A DNA stretch of 37,380 nt, from assembly GCF_003236315.1 (NCBI RefSeq), contig NZ_POTY01000033.1:1-37380 (forward strand), in the 5' to 3' direction. A program made the translations under genes and the position numbers. The notes beneath the pieces are model-generated. The model did not search any database. It had not been told where the DNA came from and worked only from the letters and a program-made list of their open reading frames with translations. This document shows, piece after piece, positions 26,902-34,441 of this stretch. The stretch's first letter is position 1. Each line of letters opens with the position of its first letter. The DNA is from Micromonospora craterilacus (GTDB lineage: Bacteria; Actinomycetota; Actinomycetes; Mycobacteriales; Micromonosporaceae).

Positions 26902-27031
26902 CGGTGGTGGCGGCCAGCGGCGCCTCGGTTGTCCTCTGTGGGCGGTGGGTGCGCGCTGTTGAGCTGGTATGGCAGGGTGTGTCCGGGTGCCGGCGTCCGC
27001 CGGTTGCCCTTCTGACCCAGGGGGAGTGGTC

Positions 27032-28072
27032 ATGGTCAAGCACCTCAGTCGTCGGGCCGCGATCGGGATCGGAGCGGCTGCGGCAGCGCTGGCGGCGGCA
27101 CCGGGCAGCGCCGCCGCAGCCGGTGCGCCGCCGGTCGGCGCCCTGCCATCCGGTGCCGGCCGGCCCGGCCCGGTCGGCGGTCAGGAGTTGATCCGGCGTA
27201 CGTATCGGCAGCAGAAGGCTCAGGCGGGCGGTGTGTGGCACTCGCACATCGCGATGGTCGACGCCACCGGGGTGCCGCGAGCCCTGGTGGAGGACGACGC
27301 CGACCGCGTGACGCATGGGTACAGCGTGCAGAAGCTCGCGGTCGCGGTGGCGGTCATGGACAAGATCGACCGCGGCGAGCTGCGGCTCGACCAGCGCCTC
27401 GATCTGACCGCCGACATCATCCTCGGCGGCAGCGGCATCTACTTCCTGCAGACCGTCTGGGGTGACGAGGTCACGGTGGCGAACTTCCTCACCGCGCTGC
27501 TGCTCGTCTCCGACAACACGGCGGTGCGGATGTGCGGCCGGGTGGTGCCGGCGTTGGAGATCAACCAGATCCTCGCGGCCAAGGGCTTCACGCACACCCG
27601 GGTCGAGCCGGTCGCCAACCCGAACCGGTTCTTCCTCGGCGTGACCACCCCGCGGGAGACCCACGACCTGCTCTGGCGGCTGGCCAACAAGACCCTGCTG
27701 TCGGCCCGGTCGAGCGACTTCCTGCTCGGCATCCTGCGCTGGATCAACGGCTACCACGACGGGATCCGCCGCAACATGTCCTCGGCGGAACGCAGCCGGG
27801 TCGCCACCAAGTACGGCGCCGACTTCGACACCGCCGGCGCGGCCCGGCACGAGGCCGGCATCATCTTCGACGCGACCGGGGCGCCGACGCTGACCTATGC
27901 GCTCTTCGCCGACTCGCTCGGCGACCTGGACAACTACGGGGCGACCCACCCGGCCGTGCAGGCCCACGCGATCCTGGGCCGGGTCATGTTCGACGCCGTC
28001 GGCCCGGTCACCAACCGCGCGGCCCGGGCGCGGCACTCCGTCCGGCAGTTCCGGCCGGTCAACGGCGGCTGA
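27032..28072 (+). CDS. Tat-exported serine hydrolase, class A beta-lactamase fold
   Basis: 346 aa from ATG at 27032 with GGGGGAG upstream. The N-terminus (KHLSRRAAIGIGAAAA) is a twin-arginine signal with an Ala-X-Ala-rich cleavage region near 28-31. The catalytic set of class A beta-lactamases is recognisable: S98-V-Q-K101, S160-D-N162 and an omega-loop-like E192-P-V-A-N196. The KTG box position reads K260-Y-G262, an unusual replacement of Thr. This subgroup of actinomycete exported proteins is annotated as serine hydrolases or beta-lactamases; true beta-lactam hydrolysis is unproven. It follows the urease operon by 130 bp with no evident functional link. Confidence 0.88.
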   Translation: MVKHLSRRAAIGIGAAAAALAAAPGSAAAAGAPPVGALPSGAGRPGPVGGQELIRRTYRQQKAQAGGVWHSHIAMVDATGVPRALVEDDADRVTHGYSVQKLAVAVAVMDKIDRGELRLDQRLDLTADIILGGSGIYFLQTVWGDEVTVANFLTALLLVSDNTAVRMCGRVVPALEINQILAAKGFTHTRVEPVANPNRFFLGVTTPRETHDLLWRLANKTLLSARSSDFLLGILRWINGYHDGIRRNMSSAERSRVATKYGADFDTAGAARHEAGIIFDATGAPTLTYALFADSLGDLDNYGATHPAVQAHAILGRVMFDAVGPVTNRAARARHSVRQFRPVNGG

Positions 28073-28139
28073 GGCCGGGCGGGCACGCCCCGGAAAACCG
28101 GTTGGCGGTTGCGGCGTGGGCAACTAGCGTCCCTCGACC

Positions 28140-28886
28140 ATGGACCTGCCCCGCAGTTTCGTCATCCGCGAGGGTGATCTCCGCATCCTCAACCCGATCG
28201 ACGCCGGCAAGCTGGCCACCCTGGGCCGGGTACTGAAGCTCCCGCCGGGCACCTCGATCCTCGACCTGTGCAGCGGCAAGGGCGAGCTGCTCTGCACCTG
28301 GGCCCGCGACCACGGGGTGGTCGGCACCGGCGTCGACATCAGCACCGCGTTCACCGCCGCCGCCCGCGAGCGGGCGGCCGAGCTGGGCGTTGCCGAGCAG
28401 GTCCGGTTCGTGCACGGCGACGCGGCGGCGTACGTGCCCGAGGAGCCGGTCGACGTGGCGGCCTGCGTCGGGGCCACCTGGATCGGCGGGGGTGTCGCCG
28501 GCACGCTGGAGATCCTGGCCCGGGGGCTGCGCCCGGGCGGGATCGCGCTGGTCGGCGAACCGTACTGGCGGATCGACCCGCCGGACCAGGCGACCGTCGA
28601 GGGCAGCCAGGCCGCCAGCCGGGAGGACTTCCAGGATCTGCCCGGCCTGGTCCGCCTCTTCGGTGACCAGGGGTGGGACCTGGTGGAGATGGTGCTGGCC
28701 GACCAGGACAGCTGGGACCGCTACGCGGCGGCGCACTGGCTCAACCTGCGCCGCTGGCTGGACGCTCACCCGCACGACCCGCTCGCCGGCGAGCTGCGGC
28801 AGGAACTGACCGAGGACCCGTTGCGCTACGTCCGATACCAGCGTGAGTACCTGGGCTGGGGCGTCTTCGCGCTAATCCGCCGCTGA
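28140..28886 (+). CDS. Class I SAM-dependent methyltransferase
   Basis: 248 aa from ATG at 28140. Rossmann-type SAM site: motif I SILDLCSGKGELLC (about 39-52), an acidic end of beta 2 in GTGVDIS, then FVHGDAAAYVPEEPVDVAACVGATW and GLRPGGIALVGEPYWR. The EPYW and C-terminal VRYQREYLGWGVFALIRR are typical of a small-molecule methyltransferase group found across actinomycetes. The substrate cannot be told. It is convergent with the MarR gene, 62 bp apart. Confidence 0.9.
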   Translation: MDLPRSFVIREGDLRILNPIDAGKLATLGRVLKLPPGTSILDLCSGKGELLCTWARDHGVVGTGVDISTAFTAAARERAAELGVAEQVRFVHGDAAAYVPEEPVDVAACVGATWIGGGVAGTLEILARGLRPGGIALVGEPYWRIDPPDQATVEGSQAASREDFQDLPGLVRLFGDQGWDLVEMVLADQDSWDRYAAAHWLNLRRWLDAHPHDPLAGELRQELTEDPLRYVRYQREYLGWGVFALIRR

Positions 28887-28927
28887 CCGGCGCGGGCGCG
28901 GCCGCTGGCCGGTGCCCGAATCCGGGC
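28886..28927. terminator. Possible weak terminator between convergent genes
   Basis: Two short stems, ACCGGC/GCCGGT (28886-28913) and GCCCG/CGGGC (28914-28927, four-base loop), lie between the convergent methyltransferase and MarR genes. Stems are short and lack T-tracts. Confidence 0.3.
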
Positions 28928-28947
28928 GAGCCGTGGCGGCGGTGTGA

Positions 28948-29403
28948 TCAGGCTGGGGCTGGGGCTGGGATGTGGTGGCGGTCCGGATCCAACCGGCCGA
29001 TCAGGTCGCCGAGCCGGGCGGCCAGGTCGGCGTCGCCCGGAGCAGCCAGCCCGGCCAGGTCGGCGCGGATCTGGGCGGACAGGCGCTCGTGTTCGCGTCG
29101 GCCGCGGGCCGTCAGGTAGGCGCGGATGCGGCGGCGGTCGGCCGGGTCGATCCGGCGGAAGACGAGGTTACGGTCGACGAGCTGGTCGACCAGCTTGGTC
29201 AGCGTGCCCGGGGGCAGGGACGCCTCGGTGGCGACCGCGCTCATCGGGTGGCCTCGACCGTCGGCGAGCAGGCAGAGCACCCGCCACGCCTCGATGCTGA
29301 GCGACTCGGCGGCGAGCACCCCACCGACCCGGCGCGAGAGCAGCCGCTCGGCGCGGGTGAGCAGGGGCAGCAGGTCGGCTGCGGAACCGGGAAGGTCTGA
29401 CAT
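28948..29403 (-). CDS. MarR-family transcriptional regulator
   Basis: 151 aa from ATG at 29403. The winged HTH is clear: SLSIEAWRVLCLLADG, HPMSAVATEASLPPGTLTKLVDQLVDRNLV (in parts) and the wing RRIDPADRRRIRAYLTARG, with dimerisation helices at both ends. MarR proteins are dimers that usually repress a divergent or own promoter and release on ligand binding. It diverges from the AmiC-like sensor gene with ~98 bp between, where a perfect GGTGGC/GCCACC palindrome is found. It may thus control entry into the urea-uptake locus (inference). Confidence 0.92.
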   Translation of the reverse strand: MSDLPGSAADLLPLLTRAERLLSRRVGGVLAAESLSIEAWRVLCLLADGRGHPMSAVATEASLPPGTLTKLVDQLVDRNLVFRRIDPADRRRIRAYLTARGRREHERLSAQIRADLAGLAAPGDADLAARLGDLIGRLDPDRHHIPAPAPA

Positions 29404-29479
29404 GGCACTCCCGCCTGGCGGTTGCCGTGCCATCGTACCGACGCGTCCCGCTGGCTGGGGAGCGCTGGTCATCACCTTC

Positions 29480-29492
29480 GGTGGCGGCCACC
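29480..29492. promoter_or_regulatory. GGTGGC-G-GCCACC palindrome before AmiC-like gene
   Basis: A perfect 6+6 bp palindrome with a one-base centre ends eight bases before the ATG at 29501. It could be an operator for the divergent MarR protein or, as RNA, limit translation start of the sensor gene, which has no clear ribosome binding site. Palindromes of this size are not rare in GC-rich DNA. Confidence 0.35.
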
Positions 29493-29500
29493 ATGTGTTC

Positions 29501-30628
29501 ATGTCCGTGCCGGCACCGGGGTCCGGGCGCCCGCAGGCGGCGGAGAGCATCACCGCCGGGGCGTCCTGGTTCACCGTCGACCGTGGCGTGGTCAGCGTCG
29601 CGCTGGTCTACCCGATGCGCGGGCCGGCCGGCATGTTCGGTCCGAGCTGCGAGTTGTGCGCCCAACTCGCGGTGGAGGAGGTCAATCAGCGCGGCGGGGT
29701 GCTCGGCCGGGAGTTGCGGCTGGTGCCGGTGGACGGCGGGGCGCCGCCGGTCGAGGTCGCGGCCGAGGTGGAGGCGTTGGTGTCGGTGGGCGCGGTGCAG
29801 GGCGTGACCGGCTGGCACATCTCCTCGGTACGCCAGGCGGTCGCCCCGCGGATCGCGCACCGCGTGCCGTACGTCTACACCGCGCTGTACGAGGGCGGTG
29901 AGCGTACCGAGGGCGTGTTCCTGACCAGCGAGACGCCGGACGCCCAGCTGTGGCCGGCGATGCGGCTGCTCGCCGGGGATCTGGGCGTGCGGCGCTGGTT
30001 CGTGGTGGGCAACGACTACGTCTGGCCACGTCGGACCACCCGGGCGGCCTACCGGTACGCGCTGCGCGGTGGGGGCCGGGTGGTCGGGCACCACTTCCTG
30101 CCCCTGGCGGCCCACGACTTCGCGGAGGTGCTGCGCCGGATCGAACGCAGCGACGCCGACGCGGTGCTGATGCTGCTGGTCGGGGCCGACGCGGTGCGGT
30201 TCAACCGGGCCTTCGCCCGGGCCGGGCTGGATCAGCGCTGCCTGCGGCTGAGCACCCTGATGGACGAGAACATGCTGCTGGCCAGCGGTGTTGCGAACAC
30301 TCGTCGGCTGTTCAGCACCGCCGGCTTCTTCGCCGGCCTGGTCACTCAGGAGAACCTGGACTTCCATGGCGCGTTCGCCCGTCGCTTCGGGCTGGAGGCG
30401 CCGCCGCTGGGCAGCCTGGGGGAGTCCTGCTACGAGGGCGTGATGCTGCTCGCGGCGCTGATCGCCGAGGCCGGCACGCTGGACGTACGGGCGGTGGAGG
30501 CGTCCGCCGACGTGGTGACGTACGGCGGACCCCGTGGTGAGCTGCGGTTGCGTCGCCGGCACGTCCGCCAGCGTATCTACCTCGCCGAGGCCGACGGCCT
30601 GGACTTCAGCGTCCTCGCCGAACTGTGA
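29501..30628 (+). CDS. AmiC/UrtA-family binding protein without signal peptide (probable cytoplasmic sensor)
   Basis: 375 aa from ATG at 29501. The whole protein is a type I periplasmic-binding fold of the UrtA/FmdD/AmiC group and parallels UrtA encoded downstream: VEEVNQRGGVLGRELRLVPVDGG vs UrtA's [26 protein letters not shown] vs [12 protein letters not shown], and an SDADAVLML strand (all cited in parts). Its N-terminus (MSVPAPGSGRPQAAESI) has no hydrophobic segment or lipobox, so it should stay in the cytoplasm. In Pseudomonas, AmiC is such a cytoplasmic amide sensor that holds the antiterminator AmiR. Here it sits directly before an RNA attenuator and the urt operon, suggesting a urea/amide sensor; no ANTAR partner is in the window. 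Confidence 0.85.
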   Translation: MSVPAPGSGRPQAAESITAGASWFTVDRGVVSVALVYPMRGPAGMFGPSCELCAQLAVEEVNQRGGVLGRELRLVPVDGGAPPVEVAAEVEALVSVGAVQGVTGWHISSVRQAVAPRIAHRVPYVYTALYEGGERTEGVFLTSETPDAQLWPAMRLLAGDLGVRRWFVVGNDYVWPRRTTRAAYRYALRGGGRVVGHHFLPLAAHDFAEVLRRIERSDADAVLMLLVGADAVRFNRAFARAGLDQRCLRLSTLMDENMLLASGVANTRRLFSTAGFFAGLVTQENLDFHGAFARRFGLEAPPLGSLGESCYEGVMLLAALIAEAGTLDVRAVEASADVVTYGGPRGELRLRRRHVRQRIYLAEADGLDFSVLAEL

Positions 30629-30638
30629 CCCGGGTGCC

Positions 30639-30669
30639 TTGACACGCCCGGCCGCCGGCCGCCTAAGAT
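30639..30669 (+). promoter_or_regulatory. Promoter of the urt leader (TTGACA / TAAGAT)
   Basis: A consensus -35 TTGACA at 30639-30644 and a -10 TAAGAT at 30664-30669 are separated by 19 bp, ten bases after the AmiC-like gene stop. Transcription should start near 30676, giving a ~400-base leader before urtA. The long spacer suggests that an activator may be needed. Confidence 0.6.
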
Positions 30670-30670
30670 G

Positions 30671-30769
30671 CTTCCTGTGTGAAGTATCCGGCCATCGCGC
30701 CGGATACCGACACCCGTCCGACAGTGGTCGATAAGCAACGTCCACTGCGGCTGATAATCGTATGCCGAT
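30671..30769 (+). promoter_or_regulatory. Structured 5' leader upstream of urtA (attenuator, sensor part)
   Basis: Three hairpins follow the promoter: CTTC/GAAG (30671-30684, six-base loop), a perfect 9-bp GTATCCGGC/GCCGGATAC stem with hexaloop CATCGC (30684-30707), and CAGTGG/CCACTG (30722-30747). Next, ATCG/CGAT (30757-30769) would pair with part of the terminator's 5' arm and so could act as an antiterminator. I recognise no known riboswitch class. ANTAR target RNAs have paired hexaloop stems with A1 and G4; this hexaloop has A2 and G5, so the match is incomplete. Confidence 0.6.
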
Positions 30770-30810
30770 GCCATTCCGTCGATTTTGCGGCGGGGGCATC
30801 GGCATTTTTT
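30763..30810 (+). terminator. Intrinsic terminator in the urt leader
   Basis: TGCCGATGCC (30763-30772) pairs perfectly with GGCATCGGCA (30795-30804) and six T residues follow (30805-30810). An inner CCG/CGG pairing sits in the loop. A U-tract terminator this clean is rare in GC-rich actinomycetes, and here it is placed ~90 bases after a promoter and ~260 bases before urtA, the position of an attenuator. Confidence 0.85.
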
Positions 30811-30843
30811 CGTGCCGTCTTGCCGCAGTGGCACCGGTCAACG

Positions 30844-30870
30844 GAAACAGTCTATTGAGGACCGGGAAAC
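30844..30870 (+). promoter_or_regulatory. GlnR-like half-sites upstream of urtA
   Basis: GAAAC occurs at 30844-30848 and 30866-30870, exactly 22 bp apart, the b-to-b spacing of the actinomycete nitrogen regulator GlnR box, with a weak a-site TTGAG in the right phase at 30855-30859. The outer a-site is not matched. GlnR control of urea uptake is known in Streptomyces; this site is a candidate only. Confidence 0.35.
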
Positions 30871-31071
30871 ATCCGCGCAACGAAGCGGATCGAAGCTTTC
30901 CCTGCCCGATATCCGATTCGCTGCCCGGCCGGCGTCCACCCGCCCCGCCGGGCAGCGCGAAATGTTCCGACGGACCGCACCGCAGGCACGCAGATCCGTA
31001 CTCCTCGACCCGGGGCCGGTGTTCGTTCCCGGGTACCGACTTTCGCCTCACCCGCGACGCAGGGAGAATTG

Positions 31072-32316
31072 ATGACACTGTTCCGGGGCCGCCGCATCCT
31101 GGCGGGTGCCATGACCCTGGTCGCCGCGGCCGCGCTGGCCGCGTGCGGCAGCAAGACCTCCGACTCCGGCATCGCCGCCGGCGTCAGCGCCGACGTTTCC
31201 GGCGACACCGTCAAGGTGGGCCTGCTCAACTCCCTCTCCGGCACCATGGCCATCAGCGAGGTGACCGTTCGCGACTCGATCATGCTGGCGATCGAGGAGA
31301 TCAACGCGGCCGGTGGTGTGCTCGGCAAGAAGATCCAACCCATCGGTGAGGACGGCGCCTCAGACTGGCCGACCTTCGCCGAGAAGGCCGAGAAACTGAT
31401 CCGCGAGGACCGTGTGGCGGCCGTCTTCGGCTGCTGGACCTCGGCCAGCCGAAAGGCCGTCAAGCCGGTGTTCGAGAAGAACAAGGCGTTGCTGTTCTAC
31501 CCCGTGCAGTACGAGGGCCTGGAACAGTCGCCGTACATCTTCTACACCGGTGCCACGACGAACCAGCAGATCGTTCCCGGGCTCGACTACCTCAAGGCGC
31601 AGGGCGCCAGGTCGCTCTACCTCGTCGGTTCCGACTACGTCTTCCCGCGGACCGCGAACAAAATCATCAAGGCGTACGCGGCGGCCAACGGAATGACGGT
31701 GCTGGGGGAGGACTACGCCCCGCTCGGTTCCACCGAGTTCGGCACGATCACCAACAAGGTGAAGTCGTCCGGCGCGGACGCGGTCTTCAACACCCTCAAC
31801 GGCGACAGCAACGTGGCGTTCTTCAAGGAGTACAAGTCCGCCGGATTGACCGCCGCCAGCATGCCGGTGGTGTCGGTGTCGATCGCCGAGGAGGAGGTCA
31901 AGAGCATCGGCACGCAGTACCTCGAGGGCCAGCTGACCGCCTGGAACTACTACCAGACCACCTCCGGCGCGGCGAACGAGAAGTTCGTCGCCGCGTACAA
32001 GGCCAAGTACGGGGCGGACAAGCCGACCAGCGATCCGATGGAGGCCGCGTACGTCTCGGTGCACCTGTGGAAGGCGATGGTGGAGAAGGCCGGCACCTTC
32101 GACGTGGAGAAGGTCCGGGAGGCATCCAGCGGCATCACCTTCGAGGCGCCGGAGGGGCTGGTCACCGTGGACGGCCCGACCCAGCACATCGCCAAGACGG
32201 CCCGCATCGGCAAGGTCGGCGCGGACGGCCTGATCACCGAGGTCTGGAACTCCGGTCAGCCGATCACGCCCGACCCGTACCTCAAGAGCTACCCGTGGGC
32301 CGGCGGCCTGAGCTGA
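31072..32316 (+). CDS. urtA: Urea ABC importer, substrate-binding lipoprotein
   Basis: 414 aa from ATG at 31072 with AGGGAG upstream (a TTG at 31069 is less likely). Signal peptide with lipobox LAAC ahead of GSKTSDSG, so it is anchored outside the membrane. The mature protein is a UrtA-type binding protein: [74 protein letters not shown] and [13 protein letters not shown] are characteristic. It captures urea (or short-chain amides) and passes it to UrtBC. It is first in urtABCDE, behind a 443-bp regulated leader, and is followed by a strong hairpin before urtB. Confidence 0.96.
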   Translation: MTLFRGRRILAGAMTLVAAAALAACGSKTSDSGIAAGVSADVSGDTVKVGLLNSLSGTMAISEVTVRDSIMLAIEEINAAGGVLGKKIQPIGEDGASDWPTFAEKAEKLIREDRVAAVFGCWTSASRKAVKPVFEKNKALLFYPVQYEGLEQSPYIFYTGATTNQQIVPGLDYLKAQGARSLYLVGSDYVFPRTANKIIKAYAAANGMTVLGEDYAPLGSTEFGTITNKVKSSGADAVFNTLNGDSNVAFFKEYKSAGLTAASMPVVSVSIAEEEVKSIGTQYLEGQLTAWNYYQTTSGAANEKFVAAYKAKYGADKPTSDPMEAAYVSVHLWKAMVEKAGTFDVEKVREASSGITFEAPEGLVTVDGPTQHIAKTARIGKVGADGLITEVWNSGQPITPDPYLKSYPWAGGLS

Positions 32317-32328
32317 CCCGGACAACCC

Positions 32329-32361
32329 GGTCCGGGCGGGACGACAGGTCCCGCCCGGACC
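32329..32361 (+). terminator. Strong intercistronic hairpin between urtA and urtB
   Basis: A perfect 14-bp GC-rich stem (32329-32342 with 32348-32361) closes a five-base GACAG loop in the 77 bp between urtA and urtB. No T-tract follows, so it is more likely a partial terminator or an RNA stabiliser that raises the amount of binding protein over the membrane subunits, as is common in ABC importer operons. Confidence 0.7.
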
Positions 32362-32393
32362 CGCTCCCCACCAGCCAGTTCGGAGTACGCAAC

Positions 32394-33281
32394 GTGACAG
32401 TTCTCATCGGCCAGCTCTTCACCGGCGTCAGCATCGGGGCGGTGCTGCTGCTCATCGCGCTCGGCCTGGCCCTCACCTTCGGCCAGATGAACGTGATCAA
32501 TATGGCGCACGGCGAGTTCATCATGGCCGGCGCCTACACCACCTACGTCCTCCAGCAGGTCATCACGGCGGCCGGCTGGTCGCTGCTGGTCGCCCTGCCG
32601 GTCGCCTTCGTGGTGGCCGGCGCGATGGGCGTACTGCTGGAGATCCTGCTGATCCGCCGCCTCTACGCCCGCCCGCTGGACACGCTGCTGGTCACCTGGG
32701 GGGTGTCACTGATCCTGCAACAGCTGGCCCGGGACGTCTTCGGCAGCCCGAACGTGCAGACCCGCGCCCCGGAACTGCTCACCGGCAACATCGCGCTGCC
32801 CGGCGGGATCACCGTCGCCAACAACCGGCTGTTCATCCTCGCCCTGGCCGGCAGCGCCGTCGTCGCGCTGACCGTCGCGTTGCGGGTCACCCCGCTGGGT
32901 CGCCGGATCCGGGCCGTGGTGCAGAACCGCGACCTGGCCGCCGTCTCCGGCATCGCCACCTCCCGGGTCGACCGGACGACCTTCTTCATCGGCTCCGGCC
33001 TGGCCGGCATCGCCGGGGTCGCGCTGACCCTGCTCGGGCCGATCGGTCCCACCATGGGCACCAACCTGATCATCGACGCCTTCCTGGTCGTCGTGGTCGG
33101 CGGGATCGGTCAGCTCAAGGGCACCGTGATCGTCGCCTTCGCGTTGGGCGTGCTCCAGGCCACCGGCGAGTACCTGACCACTCTCAGCGTCGCCAAGGTG
33201 ATGGTCTTCGTTGCCATCGTCGCGTTCCTCCAGTGGCGACCCCAGGGCCTGTTCACCCTGCGCACCAGGAGCCTCGCATGA
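32394..33281 (+). CDS. urtB: Urea ABC importer permease UrtB
   Basis: 295 aa from GTG at 32394 with GGAG ~8 bases upstream. It is a LivH-type branched-chain-like permease with about eight hydrophobic segments; ALGLALTFGQMNVINMAHGEFIMAGAY at the start (cited as FGQMNVINMAHGEF) and the EAA-like VVQNRDLAAVSGIAT loop are typical, and VVVGGIGQLKGTVIVAFALGV closes the channel domain. The shorter length than cyanobacterial or proteobacterial UrtB reflects lack of the N-terminal extension seen there. It pairs with UrtC to form the pore and overlaps urtC by ATGA. Confidence 0.94.
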   Translation: MTVLIGQLFTGVSIGAVLLLIALGLALTFGQMNVINMAHGEFIMAGAYTTYVLQQVITAAGWSLLVALPVAFVVAGAMGVLLEILLIRRLYARPLDTLLVTWGVSLILQQLARDVFGSPNVQTRAPELLTGNIALPGGITVANNRLFILALAGSAVVALTVALRVTPLGRRIRAVVQNRDLAAVSGIATSRVDRTTFFIGSGLAGIAGVALTLLGPIGPTMGTNLIIDAFLVVVVGGIGQLKGTVIVAFALGVLQATGEYLTTLSVAKVMVFVAIVAFLQWRPQGLFTLRTRSLA

Positions 33282-34441
33282 CCACCGTCGCCCGAGATCC
33301 CGTCACCGCCGCCGAACCCGCGCCGCCGCCACCGGGCGAACCCGCCGCCGGTCCGTCCCGGCACCGGTTCCGGGCCGCCGCCGGGTTCGCCTTCGGCGCC
33401 GCCCTGCTGTTCGCCGTCGCCCCGCTGATGCTGTCGGACTTCCGGCTGTCCCTGCTGGCCAAGTACCTCTGCGTGGCCATGGTCGCGGTCGGCATCGGCC
33501 TGGCCTGGGGGCGGGGCGGCATGCTCGCCCTCGGCCAGGGCGTCTTCTTCGGCCTCGGTGGCTACGCGATGGCCATGCACCTCAAGCTCGCCGACGCGGG
33601 CCCGGGCAACATGCCCGACTTCATGATGCTGTACGGGCAGCTCGACGAGCTGCCGCTGTGGTGGCGGCCGTTCGCCAGCCCGTGGTTCGCGTTGCCCGCC
33701 ACGGTGCTGCTGCCGATGGCGGTCGCCTTCGTGCTCGGCTCGCTGGTCTTCCGCCGCCGGGTCCGGGGCGCCTACTTCGCCATCCTCAGCCAGGCCCTCG
33801 CCGCCGCCATGGTGATCCTGCTGATCGGCCAGCAGGGCACCACCGGCGGCACCAACGGCCTCACCGACATCCAGGGCTTCTTCGGCTACGACCTGGACGA
33901 CCCGGTCAACCAGCGGATGGTCTACTTCATCATCGCCGGCACCCTGCTGGCGTTGCTGGCCCTGGCCCGGCACCTGATGCACAGCCGGTACGGCGAGCTG
34001 CTGGTGGCGGTGCGCGACGGGGAGGAACGGGTCCGGTTCCTCGGCTACGACCCGGCCGCCGTCAAGCTCGTCGCGTACGTGGTAGCCGCCGGCATGGCCG
34101 GGCTGGCCGGGGCGCTGTTCGTCCCCGCGGTCGGGATCATCTCCCCGGCGCTGATCGGGATCGTCCCGTCCATCGAGTTCGTCATCGGCGTCGCGGTCGG
34201 CGGGCGGGCCACGCTGCTCGGTCCGGTGCTCGGCGCGGTAGCGGTGGCCTGGGCGCGTACCGCCCTGTCGGAGCGGTTCCCGGGCACCTGGACGTACCTA
34301 CAGGGGCTGCTGTTCGTCGTGGTGGTGGCCTTCCTGCCCGGCGGCCTGGCATCGCTGGTCGGCCTGGCCCGCCGGCGCGGCGGTGAGCCGCGCGACGGGC
34401 TGCTCAGCCGGGTCCGCCGGCGGAGAGCGGGGACGGCATGA
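33278..34441 (+). CDS. urtC: Urea ABC importer permease UrtC
   Basis: 387 aa from ATG at 33278 in the ATGA overlap with urtB. A Pro/Ala-rich ~40-residue N-terminus precedes about nine hydrophobic segments of the LivM family. Typical parts are CVAMVAVGIGLAWGRGGMLALGQGVFFGLGGYAMAMHLK (in pieces), VRGAYFAILSQALAAAM, and the EAA loop VAVRDGEERVRFLGYDPAAVKL. The long GQLDELPLWWRPFASPWF insert after helix 2 is characteristic of UrtC as opposed to LivM. A basic C-terminus (RRRRAGTA) overlaps urtD by ATGA. Confidence 0.94.
   Translation: MTTVARDPVTAAEPAPPPPGEPAAGPSRHRFRAAAGFAFGAALLFAVAPLMLSDFRLSLLAKYLCVAMVAVGIGLAWGRGGMLALGQGVFFGLGGYAMAMHLKLADAGPGNMPDFMMLYGQLDELPLWWRPFASPWFALPATVLLPMAVAFVLGSLVFRRRVRGAYFAILSQALAAAMVILLIGQQGTTGGTNGLTDIQGFFGYDLDDPVNQRMVYFIIAGTLLALLALARHLMHSRYGELLVAVRDGEERVRFLGYDPAAVKLVAYVVAAGMAGLAGALFVPAVGIISPALIGIVPSIEFVIGVAVGGRATLLGPVLGAVAVAWARTALSERFPGTWTYLQGLLFVVVVAFLPGGLASLVGLARRRGGEPRDGLLSRVRRRRAGTA

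Noticed and set aside
30671..30810. Possible guanidine (ykkC) riboswitch or classic ANTAR double-hexaloop RNA in the urt leader
   Set aside because: The conserved sequence blocks of guanidine-I are absent, and the hexaloop has A and G at positions 2 and 5, not 1 and 4, with no second matching hexaloop. The element is left unassigned.
29168..31078. Long minus-strand frame across the AmiC-like gene and urt leader
   Set aside because: Runs antisense to a recognisable protein and through the leader hairpins; no start signal or known domain.
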